A DNA stretch of 64,000 bases from Cryptomeria japonica (lineage: Eukaryota; Streptophyta; Pinopsida; Cupressales; Cupressaceae), in NCBI RefSeq assembly GCF_030272615.1, contig NC_081413.1, positions 165,598,580 to 165,662,579 on the forward strand, in the 5' to 3' direction. Below, piece by piece: positions 49,776 to 60,365 of the stretch; position 1 is the stretch's first letter; every line of letters starts with the position of its first letter. The notes beneath the pieces are model-generated. The model worked only from the letters and a program-made list of their open reading frames with translations, was not told the origin of the DNA and ran no database searches. The position numbers and the translations under genes were made by a program.

Positions 49776-50840
49776 TCAAGGAATGCCCTTGACTGATTCC
49801 TCCTGCTTCTCTTCTTCATCCTCATCTTCATCAGCATCAGCATCTACCAATGAAGGAACATTGTTACTGGTACTTGGTCGATTAGCAACCGGTTCCCAGA
49901 AGGTTACAACTAGTTCATCTCTTAATTTCTTACTGTCAGTTTCCTCAAGTTTTTTAGAGTTTTCATCGACTCTAACATTGATGCTTTCCACAATTCTCTG
50001 AGTCCTATTGTTGAAACATTTGAGAGCTTTGCTCTTGGTGGAATATCTTAGGAATATTCCTTCATCACATTTTGCATCAAACTTGCTCTGATGTTCACTC
50101 CTCTTGATATAAAATTTGCTACCAAACATTCTAAAGTAGCTTACTACTGGTGTCTTACCAGTCCAATACTCATAAGGAGTCTTATCTTTTCCTTTTTTGA
50201 TGAGTACCCTGTTCATTGTGTATACTGCAGTGCTCACCGCTTCTCTCCAAAAGGTGTGAGAAACTTTTCCTTGGATCAACATGGTTCTAGCTACTTCAAC
50301 CACAGTCTGGTTGTTTCTCTCTGCTAAGCCATTCTGTTGTGGAATATGGGGGGTAGATAGTTGCCTCTTGATGTCATTCTCTTCACAATATTGGTTTAAT
50401 TCACCGGAAGTGAACTCTCCTCCTTGATCAGTTCTAAGGCATTTGATTCTTCTTCCACTTTCCTTTTCTACCAGTGCTCTGAAAGCTTTGAACTTTCCAA
50501 AATATTTAGACTTATCTTTCAAGAATGTGACCCACATCATTCTTGAGCAATCATCAGTCAGAATCATGAAATACCTATCTCCCTGCACACTCCTATTTTT
50601 CATAGGACCACACAAATCAGTATGCACAAGATCAAGTAAATTGTCTGCAGTGAAAGATTTACCATTGAAAGTTGAGGAAGACATTTTCCACAGTTGACAT
50701 TCTCTGCAAAAAGGATTTTCTGGTTTTCTTAGCACCGGCAATCCTCTGACTGCCTTGGTCTTACTGGCCTTCACAATGTTATCAAAGTTTACATGGCAGA
50801 GTCTCCTATGCCATATCCAGCTATCATCAAACTTAGCCAT
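49776..50840 (-). pseudogene. Element J integrase, intact core
   Basis: 354 open codons: WIWHRRLCHVNFDNIV and PFCRECQLW (HHCC zinc site), LVHTDLCGP, GDRYFMILTDDCSRMMW, LRTDQGGEFTSGEL, NGLAERNNQ, KTPYEYWTGKTPV, KCDEGIFLRYS, then an acidic DEDEDEEE linker. Both catalytic Asp (HTD, RTD) and the Glu (AER) are present. The frame is continuous upstream to the protease except for a TAG at 50868-50870, and downstream to RT except for a TGA at 49776-49778. Confidence 0.92.
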
Positions 50841-50867
50841 AAGACAGGTACTGATATTTGCATTCAG

Positions 50868-51263
50868 CTAAAATAGGTTACCTTTGGTTTGCATACCGGT
50901 GGCCACCAATTCGCCATTCTTTCCTTTGATTCTACACACTCCATTCTTGAATTTCAGAGTGAGTCCACTATCCTTCAGCTGGGCAACACTCAAAAGGTTG
51001 TGTCTGAGACCATCAACCCAATACACATTGTCATCACTGCTCTTTCCATTCAGAGAGATGGACCCTCTATCTTTGACCATACATGGTGCATCATTACCAA
51101 AGCGAACCACACCACCATCATACTCTTCCAAAGATAGAAACTTGCTTTGGTCACCAGTCATATGGTGAGACCAGCCACTATCAATAATCCACTCATTGGA
51201 ATTATCAAAGCAGGAGACAAGAGCCTTCTTGTCTGACACGTCTTCCTTTACTGCAAGAAACAC
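50868..51263 (-). pseudogene. Element J protease and pre-integrase
   Basis: EWIIDSGWSHHMTGDQSKF carries the intact DSG active site; then VVRFGNDAPCMVKDRGS and VYWVDGLRHNLLSVAQLK. It ends at the TAG at 50868-50870, after which the same frame continues into the integrase. Confidence 0.9.
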
Positions 51264-52222
51264 AATATCTTTATTTTCTTCATCTTTTGATTCCTCATCT
51301 GTGACACCTTCATCAACTGCAACAAAACAATTTCTCCGGTTTCCTCCTTTGAATTTCTTGAACCTCTCTGGTTTGTCCTTGTTGTCACCATTAGGACTTT
51401 AGCAATATGTCCTATCCGATTACAAGAAAAGAATTTCAAATAAATTTTACCTCTATATTTACCGGTTCCCTTTGGAAGTCTCTTAGCAAGAAGAGCTTCA
51501 AATTCCATCAGAATCTCCTCATCATTCATTTCTCTACTCTGTTTTGGTTCACCGCTGGTGCTTACTTCTTTGCCTTTTCTAGATGGTGCAGCTGATTCTC
51601 TAAATGTTGATTTAGTCCTCTGCATACTACCATCAAAACTGTTTAACTCATAAGTAGTCAACTTTGCGATGATGGAGTCTAGGGATACCTTAGTCTTGTC
51701 TATTGACCTCAACTCTTGAATAGCTGCCACCCTTATTGCATAGACCGGTAATAAGGATCTCAAAACTCTGCTTACAACCATGGAGTCTTCTATTTTGCCT
51801 CCTGCACTCTTGATGTCTCCAACAACGGTTTTGATTCTTATTCCATATTGTTGAATGGTCTCTCCTTCAACCATCCGCATGTCTTCAAACTTACCCCTAA
51901 GGCTTTCTTCTTTAGCCTTTTTTACATGCTCATCTCCACCATAGATATTTTCAAGAGTATCCCATACTTCTTTGGGATTTACTTTATCTTAGACATCAAT
52001 GAACTCAATGTCAGATAAACTACTAATTAGGGCTTCCATGACTTGCCCATTCTCCTGCATCTCTCTCTTTTGGTCATTTGTAAGAGTACCGGTAGGGGCA
52101 ACATAAGAATTCTCAACATAGCTCCAGTGTTGAGCACCCATGATTCTGATGTATATCTTCATTCTATCTTTCCATATATTTAAATTATCTTTGTTGAACT
52201 TTGGACCTTCCCTCTTCATCAT
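51248..52222 (-). pseudogene. Element J gag
   Basis: Starts about 57 nt inside the PBS with MMKREGPKFNKDNLNIWKDR and runs to a TAA at 51989-51991. It continues in frame (NPKEVWDTLENIYGG, MRMVEGETIQQYGIRI, VLRSLLPVYAIRV) to a zinc knuckle whose first Cys is Phe (KFFSCNRIGH, about 51430). A frameshift then precedes the protease frame. Confidence 0.88.
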
Positions 52223-52279
52223 TACTGTAGGATCTTTGCCTCAAGTGGTTAAGCTTACAACACAGAGGACCTGGAGGAT

Positions 52280-52291
52280 TCTCTGATACCA
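52280..52291 (-). other. Primer-binding site of element J
   Basis: Minus strand TGGTATCAGAGA, one mismatch from the initiator-Met site, 2 nt from the LTR. Confidence 0.85.
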
Positions 52292-52293
52292 AT

Positions 52294-53759
52294 TGATAAC
52301 TCAATGAGGAATGGTGAGTACCAAATTGGTACTGAGAGGGGGGGTGAATCAGTACAGGCAAAAACACTTTCTTGAAACCAGTTAGATAGCAGACACTACA
52401 AATGACTAGCAAATAGTAACACTGGTCTGAAACAAAGTACAACCGATAAGGCTAAGAGTGATTGTGACAAGCATTAACCGGTTGATCACTTAGCTTTCCA
52501 CTCATCCTAGTACTACACTTCCATTTCACCCTTATGCATGAACAGGTAATCAGTCATCAGAAATATAATAACAACTAGTTCAGCATGATTTACCTTCAAA
52601 CACAAATCACTTAAACCATCACATGAAAATCACCACACATAACACACAGATTTTTTCACGTGGAAACCCAACTGGGAAAAACCATGGTGGGGATAAATAC
52701 CCACAAGCTATTTTGAACTCTTTAGAAGTCCGCTCTATTAGGAGCCTAGTCTGGTTAAAGACTTATTACAATAGGTTATGTTAGGAACCGATCCTGCTAG
52801 GGATCACCCGGTTAAGGGATGGCTAAAAAACCCCGGTTAAGGGTTAAACCTTGTTAAAGGTTACCTTGTTAGAGGATTTCAAGAACTCAATGAATTTGAG
52901 TCACCCTGTTAAAGGATTTTCAGTAAGTTGGTTAGAGCTACCCTGTTAAGAGATTTTCCAACTGTTGAGGTGGTTAGAGATCAATAGGCATTACAATGAT
53001 CTGGTAACAACACTCAATGCCAATGTAGATCCGCTTTAGTTCCTCTTCTCGTTCTGCACTCACACTCTGCGGGTATCAATCCTCTTATCTGGTATGGCAA
53101 GAAACATGTATCTCTACACTTAGATACACATACCACATTTGCCAACAACATCAGAAAGAAGCGCAACATCGACCTTATAGGCAACAGATAGGTTGATAGA
53201 ATAAACCCTAAACCTTAAAATTTTAGGTTAAGCAATTCAAATGGTTCAATCCTAACCATTGAAAATATTGCATTAAATGCAACAGTCTTGAACCGATCTC
53301 AAGACATTCTCCATCTTTCGTTCTCCACTGCATCCATGGCAGCTGATAACCCATCATGCATTTTCACCATTTAAAGACTTTGCACACTCCCGAGGTAGAT
53401 AGGAGAAATCACCTTCATGAAAGATCCTTCACGCACACAAGGCTGATGTGGCAACACAATTTGTTCTTCGTTACAATGCTAACTCATCACAAAATGTCAT
53501 CGGTTGAGTCACATAGGCTTGGAATACTTCAACCGAAAACCCTGAAGCTGAGACTACCAACCGGTAGTCATATCACATTCCATGTACCGGTTCACATCTC
53601 AACATACTGGTTCTCCTTAACACATATACCAGTTTACAATCATACCGGTTCTCTTGCCAATTGAAAACTTCAATATACCGGTTCACTTTTCAGCATATTG
53701 ACATCAATGACAACATACAATGTCATCATGTCTTCATACCGGTTCTCATAATGCCAACA
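52294..53759 (-). repeat. 5' LTR of element J
   Basis: TGATAACTCAATGAGGAATGG...AATGCCAACA. Contains repeated GTTAAGGG/GTTAGAGGATTT blocks (52800-52950) as in the other copia LTRs. Confidence 0.9.
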
Positions 53760-56047
53760 TAATGAAGTACATGATTGTTTCTTGATAAACCATGAAACTA
53801 ACTTCTTCCCAAGAAATAATGCACCACCAATAGTGCTCTTCCTATCATCCGCATCTCCTGCCCAATCAGAATCTGTATATGCACATAATCTGAAGTCATC
53901 ATTCTTTGGATACCATAACCCAAGGTCTATTGTACCTGTCAAATACCTGAATATCCTCATGATAGCAATATCATGAGTTTCTCTAGGATCTAACTAAAAT
54001 CTAGAAGAAATACAAACAACATTCATAATATCAATTCTATTCTGAGTTAAGTACAACAATCCACCAATCATTGATTTGTATCGACTTGGAATCACTTTAG
54101 GGGATTCATCATCATTTGACAATTTGCAATCGGTTACCATAGGAGTATCGACAAGTTTGGAACTATCAAGTCCAAATTTCTTAAGTAACTCCTTCACATA
54201 CTTAGTTTTATAAATTAAAATACCTTTATCAGTCTAAGTAATTTGCAAACCTAAGAAAAATTTCATCTCACCAATCATAGGCATTTCAAATCCATTCTTC
54301 ATATCATTAGAAAATTTCATGCATAGACTATCTTCTCCTCCAAAAATGATATCATCCACAATGAATTCAATGATTAGTATGTCATCATGCTCAATTTTGT
54401 AATATAGGTCACTATCATCATTACCTTTACTAAAATCAAGCTTAGAGAGATATTTGTCTAATCTAACATACCATGCTCTAGGGGCTTGCTTTAGTCCATC
54501 TAAAGCTTTCTTCAATCTGCAAACCATATCTTTATCTTCTGATAAATAAAATCCATCATGTTTCTCAATGTATACTTCCTCCTCAAGATCTCCATTCAGA
54601 AATGCGCATTTGACATCCATCTGATATACTTTGTAGTTCTTGTGTGCAGCATAGACAAGAAATAGTCTTACCACTTCAATTCTTGCACCAGGGCATAAGT
54701 CCCACCATAATCAAATCCTTCTTCCTATGAATGACCTTTGCAAACTAATCTAGCTTTGTTCCTCACAATTTGACCTTCCTCATTCAATTTATTCCTGAAA
54801 ACCCATTTAGTTCCAATAATATTCTTGTCTTTAGGTCTAGGAACTAGCTCCCCAGTCTTATTCTTTTCTCTTTGATCTAATTCTTCTTCCATTGCTTTTA
54901 TCCAATTTTCATCTTTACTTGCTTCAATAAATGATTCTAGTTCAATTTGAGAAATCAAACATACCTCTTCAGTAGCTAGCCTTCTCCTAGTCATCACACC
55001 TTTGCTTTTGTCTCCAATGATCTGATCTTCAAAATGATTTAGTTTCACATACCTGAAGTCTTTAATTTTTCTTGATTTACTAACTCTTCATGTTGTTCCT
55101 CTGTCATAGTTGAGTTTTCTGGTGTTACCGAAGTCACGGGTCACTGTTATGAGCAGCTTCTTGCATTACCGGTTCAGGTCTGGTAAATTCATCTTCCAAT
55201 CCACAGTCATATGATCTGATCTATGCACTGCCTTGTTCATCCACCTTGACATTTATGCTCTTTGTTATCCTATTCAATCTTTTGTTATAACATCTATATG
55301 CTTTGCTTTTAGTAGACTAACCCAAAAATATTCCATCACATCTAGGATTAAATTTTCCCAATGCATTATCTCTTCTAATGTAACATTTACTTCCAAAATA
55401 TCTAATAGTAGGAGTGTGACCAAACCATAATTCATAAGGAGTCTTACATGTATCACCTTTTATGTGTACTCTGTTGAATGTTTATACAGTCGTATTGATA
55501 GCTTCCCTCCAATAAATATAAAGAAATGTAGCTTCTATCATCATAGTCCTTGTTGCATTCAATATGGTTTTGTTTTTCCTTTCCACCAATCTATTTTGCT
55601 GTGGAGTCCTAGGTGCAAAAAGTTATCTTCTGATTCCATCATTCTCACAAAATTTGTTGAATTCATCGGATGTAAACTCACCACCTTGATTTGATCTTAA
55701 ACACTTTATCTTCACTCATGTCTCGGTCTCAATGATAGCTTTAAATATTTTGAATTTCTCAAAAGCTTCAATTTTTTCTTTCAAAAATTCTACCCACGTC
55801 ATTCTAGAGTAACCATCAATGAGTAACATAAAGTATCTATCACCTTGAAAACTTTTAGTCCTTGCTGGTCCACACAAATTGGTATGAATAAGATCAAGAA
55901 TTTCATTAGATTTATCATGTATGCTTCTAAAAGAAGTTCCGACTTGCTTACCCATTTGACATTCTCTACATACAAGATTATGAGGTTTGACAATTTGGGC
56001 AAATCACTGACAACCTGTGTTGTATTGATCTTCACTATGCAATCAAA
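53760..56047 (-). pseudogene. Element I reverse transcriptase and integrase remnant
   Basis: Leftward order from 56047: fragment of the HHCC region (CREC), ILDLIHTNLCGPA, RTKSFQGDRYFML, LIDGYSRMTWVEFLKEK (55955-55716), core remains, TPYELWFGHTPT-like (55456-55274). Then RT: MEEELDQREKNKTGELVPRP (55048-54725), YQMDVKCAFLNGDLEEEVYI, KALDGLKQAPRAWYV, FIVDDIIFGGED (54674-54234), and RNase H with TDSDWAGDADDRKST (53960-53765). Integrase position 1 is Asn (HTN) as in B. Confidence 0.86.
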
Positions 56048-57073
56048 ATTTTGTCATGGAAAACCCGGTAAAGGGAAAAACCCTAGTGGGAAACCCTACC
56101 CACAATCAGATAATACTTTTGCAGTAGTATGTGAAATTACAATGGGGATTGCACTTTCAATTAGGCCAACCGCCTAGAGATCACTTCTCATCACAAAAAT
56201 AAGTCTCACTAACTTACAAAACATCAAACTACAATCCGGAAAGAATGAACTGTGAAAGTAGCATCTCCTAATGCTTGATACAGTTTTGGCTAAGCACAGA
56301 TGTCTGCCCTACAATAAAAAAACCTTCATCAAATGATATATCACTTTTTTGCACATAAACCTTCTTCTGATAATCCAGACATAACCATCGATCCCATCGA
56401 TATCCAACTTACATGAATAAGTCACGTATTAATACAAATTATCAACCTTATTGACAGGCCAGCTAAACCCTAAACCCATAATAACAAAGATTACATTACA
56501 CGGTATCATCGGACCAATATTATGATTTACATTACATAGCATGGACCTAAATCAAGTAACCAAACAATTCCATCCATCGGAAATTGCGTTAAGACCAAAA
56601 TCCAACACGCTTCACCAACCGATAGAAACCCTTAGTGAAGTAACACAGAAAGTCTAACCGGATCCAAATAGGACCACCATAACAAAATGCCAGCCAATGA
56701 AAAGTCACCAAACACTCGGAATATGATCAAGAAGCACCTTCAACATGATAGAAATCGATTCCATAAGCCGGACCAAAATCATTTGACCAAAACATCGAAT
56801 ATCACTTACCGGTAAAGCTAACCGGTGCTAGCAAATACCAATCGGGAACATAAGTGATAGTTACCAGAGTACCAAAACATGAACAAATAGAATATAGCAA
56901 TCAAATAACCATCCAGAGTAAACATCCAAAACCGATCCTAGAGATCTGATCATACCATATCATAATCATAGCCAAAACCAGGATGATCACCAAGACTAAC
57001 CGGGATAGGTCCAACCGTGATACAGTGTTGACATCAATGACAACAGTTAACCAAATCTAACATATTGCCAACA
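56048..57073 (-). repeat. 5' LTR remnant of element I
   Basis: Matches 44812-45836 of the 3' LTR from TTTTG-C-TGGAAAACCCGGTAAAGGG to ATTGCCAACA. It joins integrase sequence at 56047/56048 through a short AAAATT/ATTTT microhomology, so a deletion removed the PBS side of this LTR and everything to mid-integrase. Confidence 0.85.
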
Positions 57074-57078
57074 AGTGG

Positions 57079-59092
57079 TAGTCAATGTAGGGGTAGGACT
57101 AGGACTAGCAATAGGCCTAGAAATATTCCTTTCCTATCTCCTTTCTTTTAGGGGTAGAACTAGTCCTAGTACTATGATTAGGGGTACTACTATTCATATA
57201 CATAAGAGTAGGGGTGGTAGGTGATGGGTCAAATATTTGTGATGGTAAATAAACAAGTCTCCTAAAAGAAAGAAGAGGTTGGAATATCACTATATGAATT
57301 GATAGGAAGGGCTATCAATCTTCTAAAACAAGCAACTACCTTGGGAACTATCATTTGTCATGACAAAGGCCAAGTATATCTCTTATGTATTAACCATATG
57401 GTTCTAGGAGATCAACTCAATATAATTTTGTCTTGTTTATGAGTCTTGTGGGTGGGTGATTGGGAGGAGATAGTTGTGTGGGATGAGTACCTTGAAGCTA
57501 CCACCTACTAACTCTTTTGTTTGGTAAAGTCCACTTTAAATGACTACAATCTTAACTTTTTCACGCTCTTGTTATGTATGAATAGTAATTATGAGCATTT
57601 GAAGCTCTTGCAATGATTACAACCTATATTTCATTAACAAATGCAAATTAATCTTGTTGATTTGTATGGGCTTTGTAGGTATCTTGAATCGGTGAGGCTT
57701 GTCCCTATAGATAGTATAGTATCTATTTAGTTTGACTATGTATCATATCTTCTTATAGTTGCCTTGATGACAAAGTAGATCCAATGCCTAATGATTCCTA
57801 GTGGAATATAAAGGATTCGATGTTGTTATCCTTCCCTCATTGGATCAAAAATAGAGAGCGCAAGCATTTACTAGAGCATGAATAAAATTATCTATCATTT
57901 TTAACTTTGAATGACAAGTTATCTTGAAAGAAAGGTGAGGCGCCCCTACTATTTATAGGGAAAACCCAACTTTGAATGATTGAATTGAAATCCACCTACT
58001 ATCTATAGTATAGTAATAACGAAGTGCATCTAGAAGCAAGAAACAATGGTGACCCATGGCTTACTAAATAGCTAGGAAAAAATATATTCTTTTGGTTATA
58101 GTTTGGTGAAACATGAGACAATAGCCTTATAAGTGATAGCAACAAATTATGGGAGAGAACTCTTGTGTGCAGCTAGATCTTGCACTATCGAGAGTTTAGC
58201 TAGTGGAATCAATTCAATGGAGCCCTACTCTATAACGAGGCCCCTTCCACAGATTAAGTTGCTTGCTAGACCACTCATTGTAGAGCAATACAACCACCTT
58301 GGAATCAAGAGGTGTCTCAAACTTACGAGAGTTATTCAACATGTTGGAGAGCATTTGGCCAATATACTCACTATGGAATAGATTGACTCAAAGGATATAG
58401 ATTTTATTGTAGCTCACCCTCTTTATCAATAGTAACTGATGGCATGAATTCAAAACCCCTTAATATATAAAGGTGGGATGCACTATGTCATGTCCCCATT
58501 TTGAAAATCACAAAATAAATTGTATTTTTTTCTTTATATTAAAAAAATAATAATAAAATAGTGATTTTTATTTTTATTATTATTCATAGCTTTATTATCA
58601 TATATTGAATATTTTATTAAAAAAAAATTAATTTAATATTAAAGATTATTTACAAAGATAAAAATTAAAAATTAAAGAAATAAACAAAATTATATATTAA
58701 AAAAAAGTATTTATGAGCTAAAATAAAGTTTTTATATTTTATTACTTACTAAGCTATCTTTTCTTTTATAAGGGAAAGAAAATTTATATAAGAAAAAGAG
58801 TTTTTTTTTTTTAAACTTTGTTACATGCAACTAAATTGTTTCCTCTTCTTAAAAGCTGAAAAGAAAAGCACGTCCTCATTCCACATAAATCTAGACTATA
58901 AGTTTACCTCAAGGAGGAGAAAAAAAAAATTCTAAAATAAGGTTAAGACTAAAGCTAAATAAAGGAAACAGAAGCTTAGTGAGACTTTGAGTATAGGAAA
59001 GGCCCATGCATGGTTTGTGAATAGACTATTGCACATGTATATATTAATGCTTTCATGATTATCTTTCATATCAATCATTAATAGACATGGTT
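57079..59092. other. Degenerate region without assignable gene
   Basis: 57079-57220 carries loose TAGGGGTAG/ACTAGGACTAG repeats continuous with 44590-44635 across I. Around 57340-57620 one frame reads CHDKGQVYLLCINHMV and WVGDWEEIVVWDEYLE with stops. 58133-58381 is an 82-codon ORF (MIATNYGRELLCAARSC...). I recognise neither. 58510-58830 is extremely AT-rich. Confidence 0.35.
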
Positions 59093-59175
59093 GTAGCTAT
59101 TCTGGCTCCAAAACGGCATGCCATGACATGATGTGTGGCTCCAAAATTGCATGCCCTTGCATGATATCATGAAAA
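59093..59175. repeat. TGGCTCCAAAA repeat related to the 61.2- and 61.8-kb units
   Basis: GTAGCTATTCTGGCTCCAAAA (59093-59113) matches the terminal sequence of the two MITE-like units. TGGCTCCAAAATTGCATGCC repeats about 35 bp later, and CATGATATCATG (palindromic) follows. Confidence 0.55.
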
Positions 59176-59387
59176 CCACATTTGGGACCCACCATCAGGC
59201 TTTTGAAGACGTGGAGGCATATTGCCATTTTGCGGTTGACAGAAAGCTTTTGCATGTGGCTAACATTTTCTGGCTGCCCTCACGGTCACAGTCACAGGCA
59301 CGGCTACTTTTGTCGGACGAAAGTCATAGCTTGCAACGCATGGCAGTCATTGTTTTCAACACGCCAAAAAATTTGTTTTGAAATTTA

Positions 59388-59565
59388 TTTCCCGCCCAGC
59401 ATTTCAAAAATATTTGAAATTTCTTTCCCGCCCAACCATTTCAAAAATATTTAAAATTCCTAAAAATGAATCTTGTATTCATTTTTCCATTCTGGATCGC
59501 TTCAGTCGGAGCCATGAAAGCAAGTGCCAGGTCTGGATTGCTAGAGTCAAACCATCAAAGCAGGT
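59388..59565 (+). promoter_or_regulatory. Tandem E2F-like sites and possible first exon
   Basis: TTTCCCGCCC occurs at 59388-59397 and 59424-59433 within a 36-bp direct repeat (each followed by ATTTCAAAAATATTT). TTTCCCGC is the plant E2F consensus. About 80 bp downstream an ATG at 59513 opens MKASARSGLLESNHQS, ending at AG/GTATGT (donor at about 59564), which looks like a first exon. The gene behind it is not recognised and no clear next exon is confirmed. Confidence 0.35.
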
Positions 59566-59813
59566 ATGTTGTTGACATTCGATGAAATATGATTTTTGCC
59601 AGGTTGAATTCCTTCTACGCTATAGGGATATTGTTTTAGCAAAAAGGATAATTTCTTCATCATGAACAAAGGCCACGCTCCATTAATCATGGCTGCCCAT
59701 GCCCATGTTGGTCAGTGAATGGTAAAATTCACTTTTTTTTGGCATGCATTTTTTGTGCGTTTAAAAAAAACTAGAGGTGTACAATTCAAAACTATTTGTT
59801 TTAAATTCCTCTT

Positions 59814-60008
59814 TTGCTACTCCGGCATAGTATTTTCATTTTATTGTGCTTTTCAAAAACAAATTTGAAGGATGTGGTTGAACATTTCAAAAACAACGAG
59901 TGGAGGGAAACTCGAGAGAGGATGGGCCCAGGTGAAAAGAGCTACTACCATCCGCTATGGCTATTCTCACTAAAAAAATGCATGACTATTGATCCCAAGA
60001 AATCTTAA
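59814..60008 (+). CDS. Small hypothetical ORF or exon remnant
   Basis: 64 codons. The middle (LKDVVEHFKNNEWRETRERM) is hydrophilic and protein-like, followed by GPGEKSYYHPLW. A GTGAAA follows CCCAG at about 59931, which would be a weak donor. It could be an exon of the gene started at 59513. No family assigned. Confidence 0.2.
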   Translation: MLLRHSIFILLCFSKTNLKDVVEHFKNNEWRETRERMGPGEKSYYHPLWLFSLKKCMTIDPKKS

Positions 60009-60158
60009 ATTATAGTTTAGCTTTGCTTAATCTGCTATATGGTTCTAGGCTTTTGTATAGTCAATAATTTTATTTTGGGTTTCTCTAATCTGCAGTTTTC
60101 TTGGATTTTTGTTTTGATCTATGATTTGTATTTAACATTTTCCTTTGCATTAGGCTAG

Positions 60159-60365
60159 AAGTATGGTGACAAAGGCAAGCTGATCAAGTTGGGCATCTGT
60201 TTTTTGCAATTCGTGAAATAGTGACAATGCATCATGAGGAAATCAATCCCTTCAGTAAGCTGTAATGATGGCATTCCATGAGAATCCATCTGTTCTTTAA
60301 TGTCGTCAAAAATCTTGTGACCATGCACCAAATTCCCGCACTTGACATACATGTTGACAAGGTTG
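60159..60365 (-). pseudogene. Pentatricopeptide repeat (PPR) gene fragment
   Basis: Minus strand reads LVNMYVKCGNLVHGHKIFDD (the MY-KCG-L---KIFD signature of P/PLS-class PPR repeats). After a frameshift comes DGFSWNAIITAY, a stop, then FPHDALSLFHELQKTDAQLD, another stop lying before FPHD. That is about two PPR repeats. Intact family members have ten or more and sort to organelles for RNA processing. Nothing PPR-like continues either side, so this is a relic scrap. Confidence 0.75.

Larger units (their letters stand above)
46478..53759 (-). mobile_element. Nearly complete copia retrotransposon J inserted in I
   Basis: Perfect TSD TAATG at 46473-46477 and 53760-53764, inside I's RNase H frame. 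LTRs of 1418 and 1466 bp, PBS, PPT and a full gag-PR-INT-RT-RNase H set on the minus strand. It is broken by about ten stop codons, nearly all explainable as C-to-T changes, plus two frameshifts. It is the best-preserved coding element in the window. Confidence 0.93.
44636..57073 (-). mobile_element. Copia retrotransposon I, interrupted by J
   Basis: Perfect TSD AGTGG at 44631-44635 and 57074-57078. 3' LTR, PPT and RNase H on the left; RT and part of integrase to 56047; then directly a 5' LTR remnant. PBS, gag, protease and part of the 5' LTR are lost. RT and INT phrases closely match B (RTKSFQGDRYFML, FLNGDLEEEVYIE, VDDIIFGGED), so I and B belong to one family. Confidence 0.9.

Noticed and set aside
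57079-57220. Telomere-like TAGGG repeats
   Set aside because: Irregular TAGGGGTAG, not the plant TTTAGGG repeat, and no tandem register.
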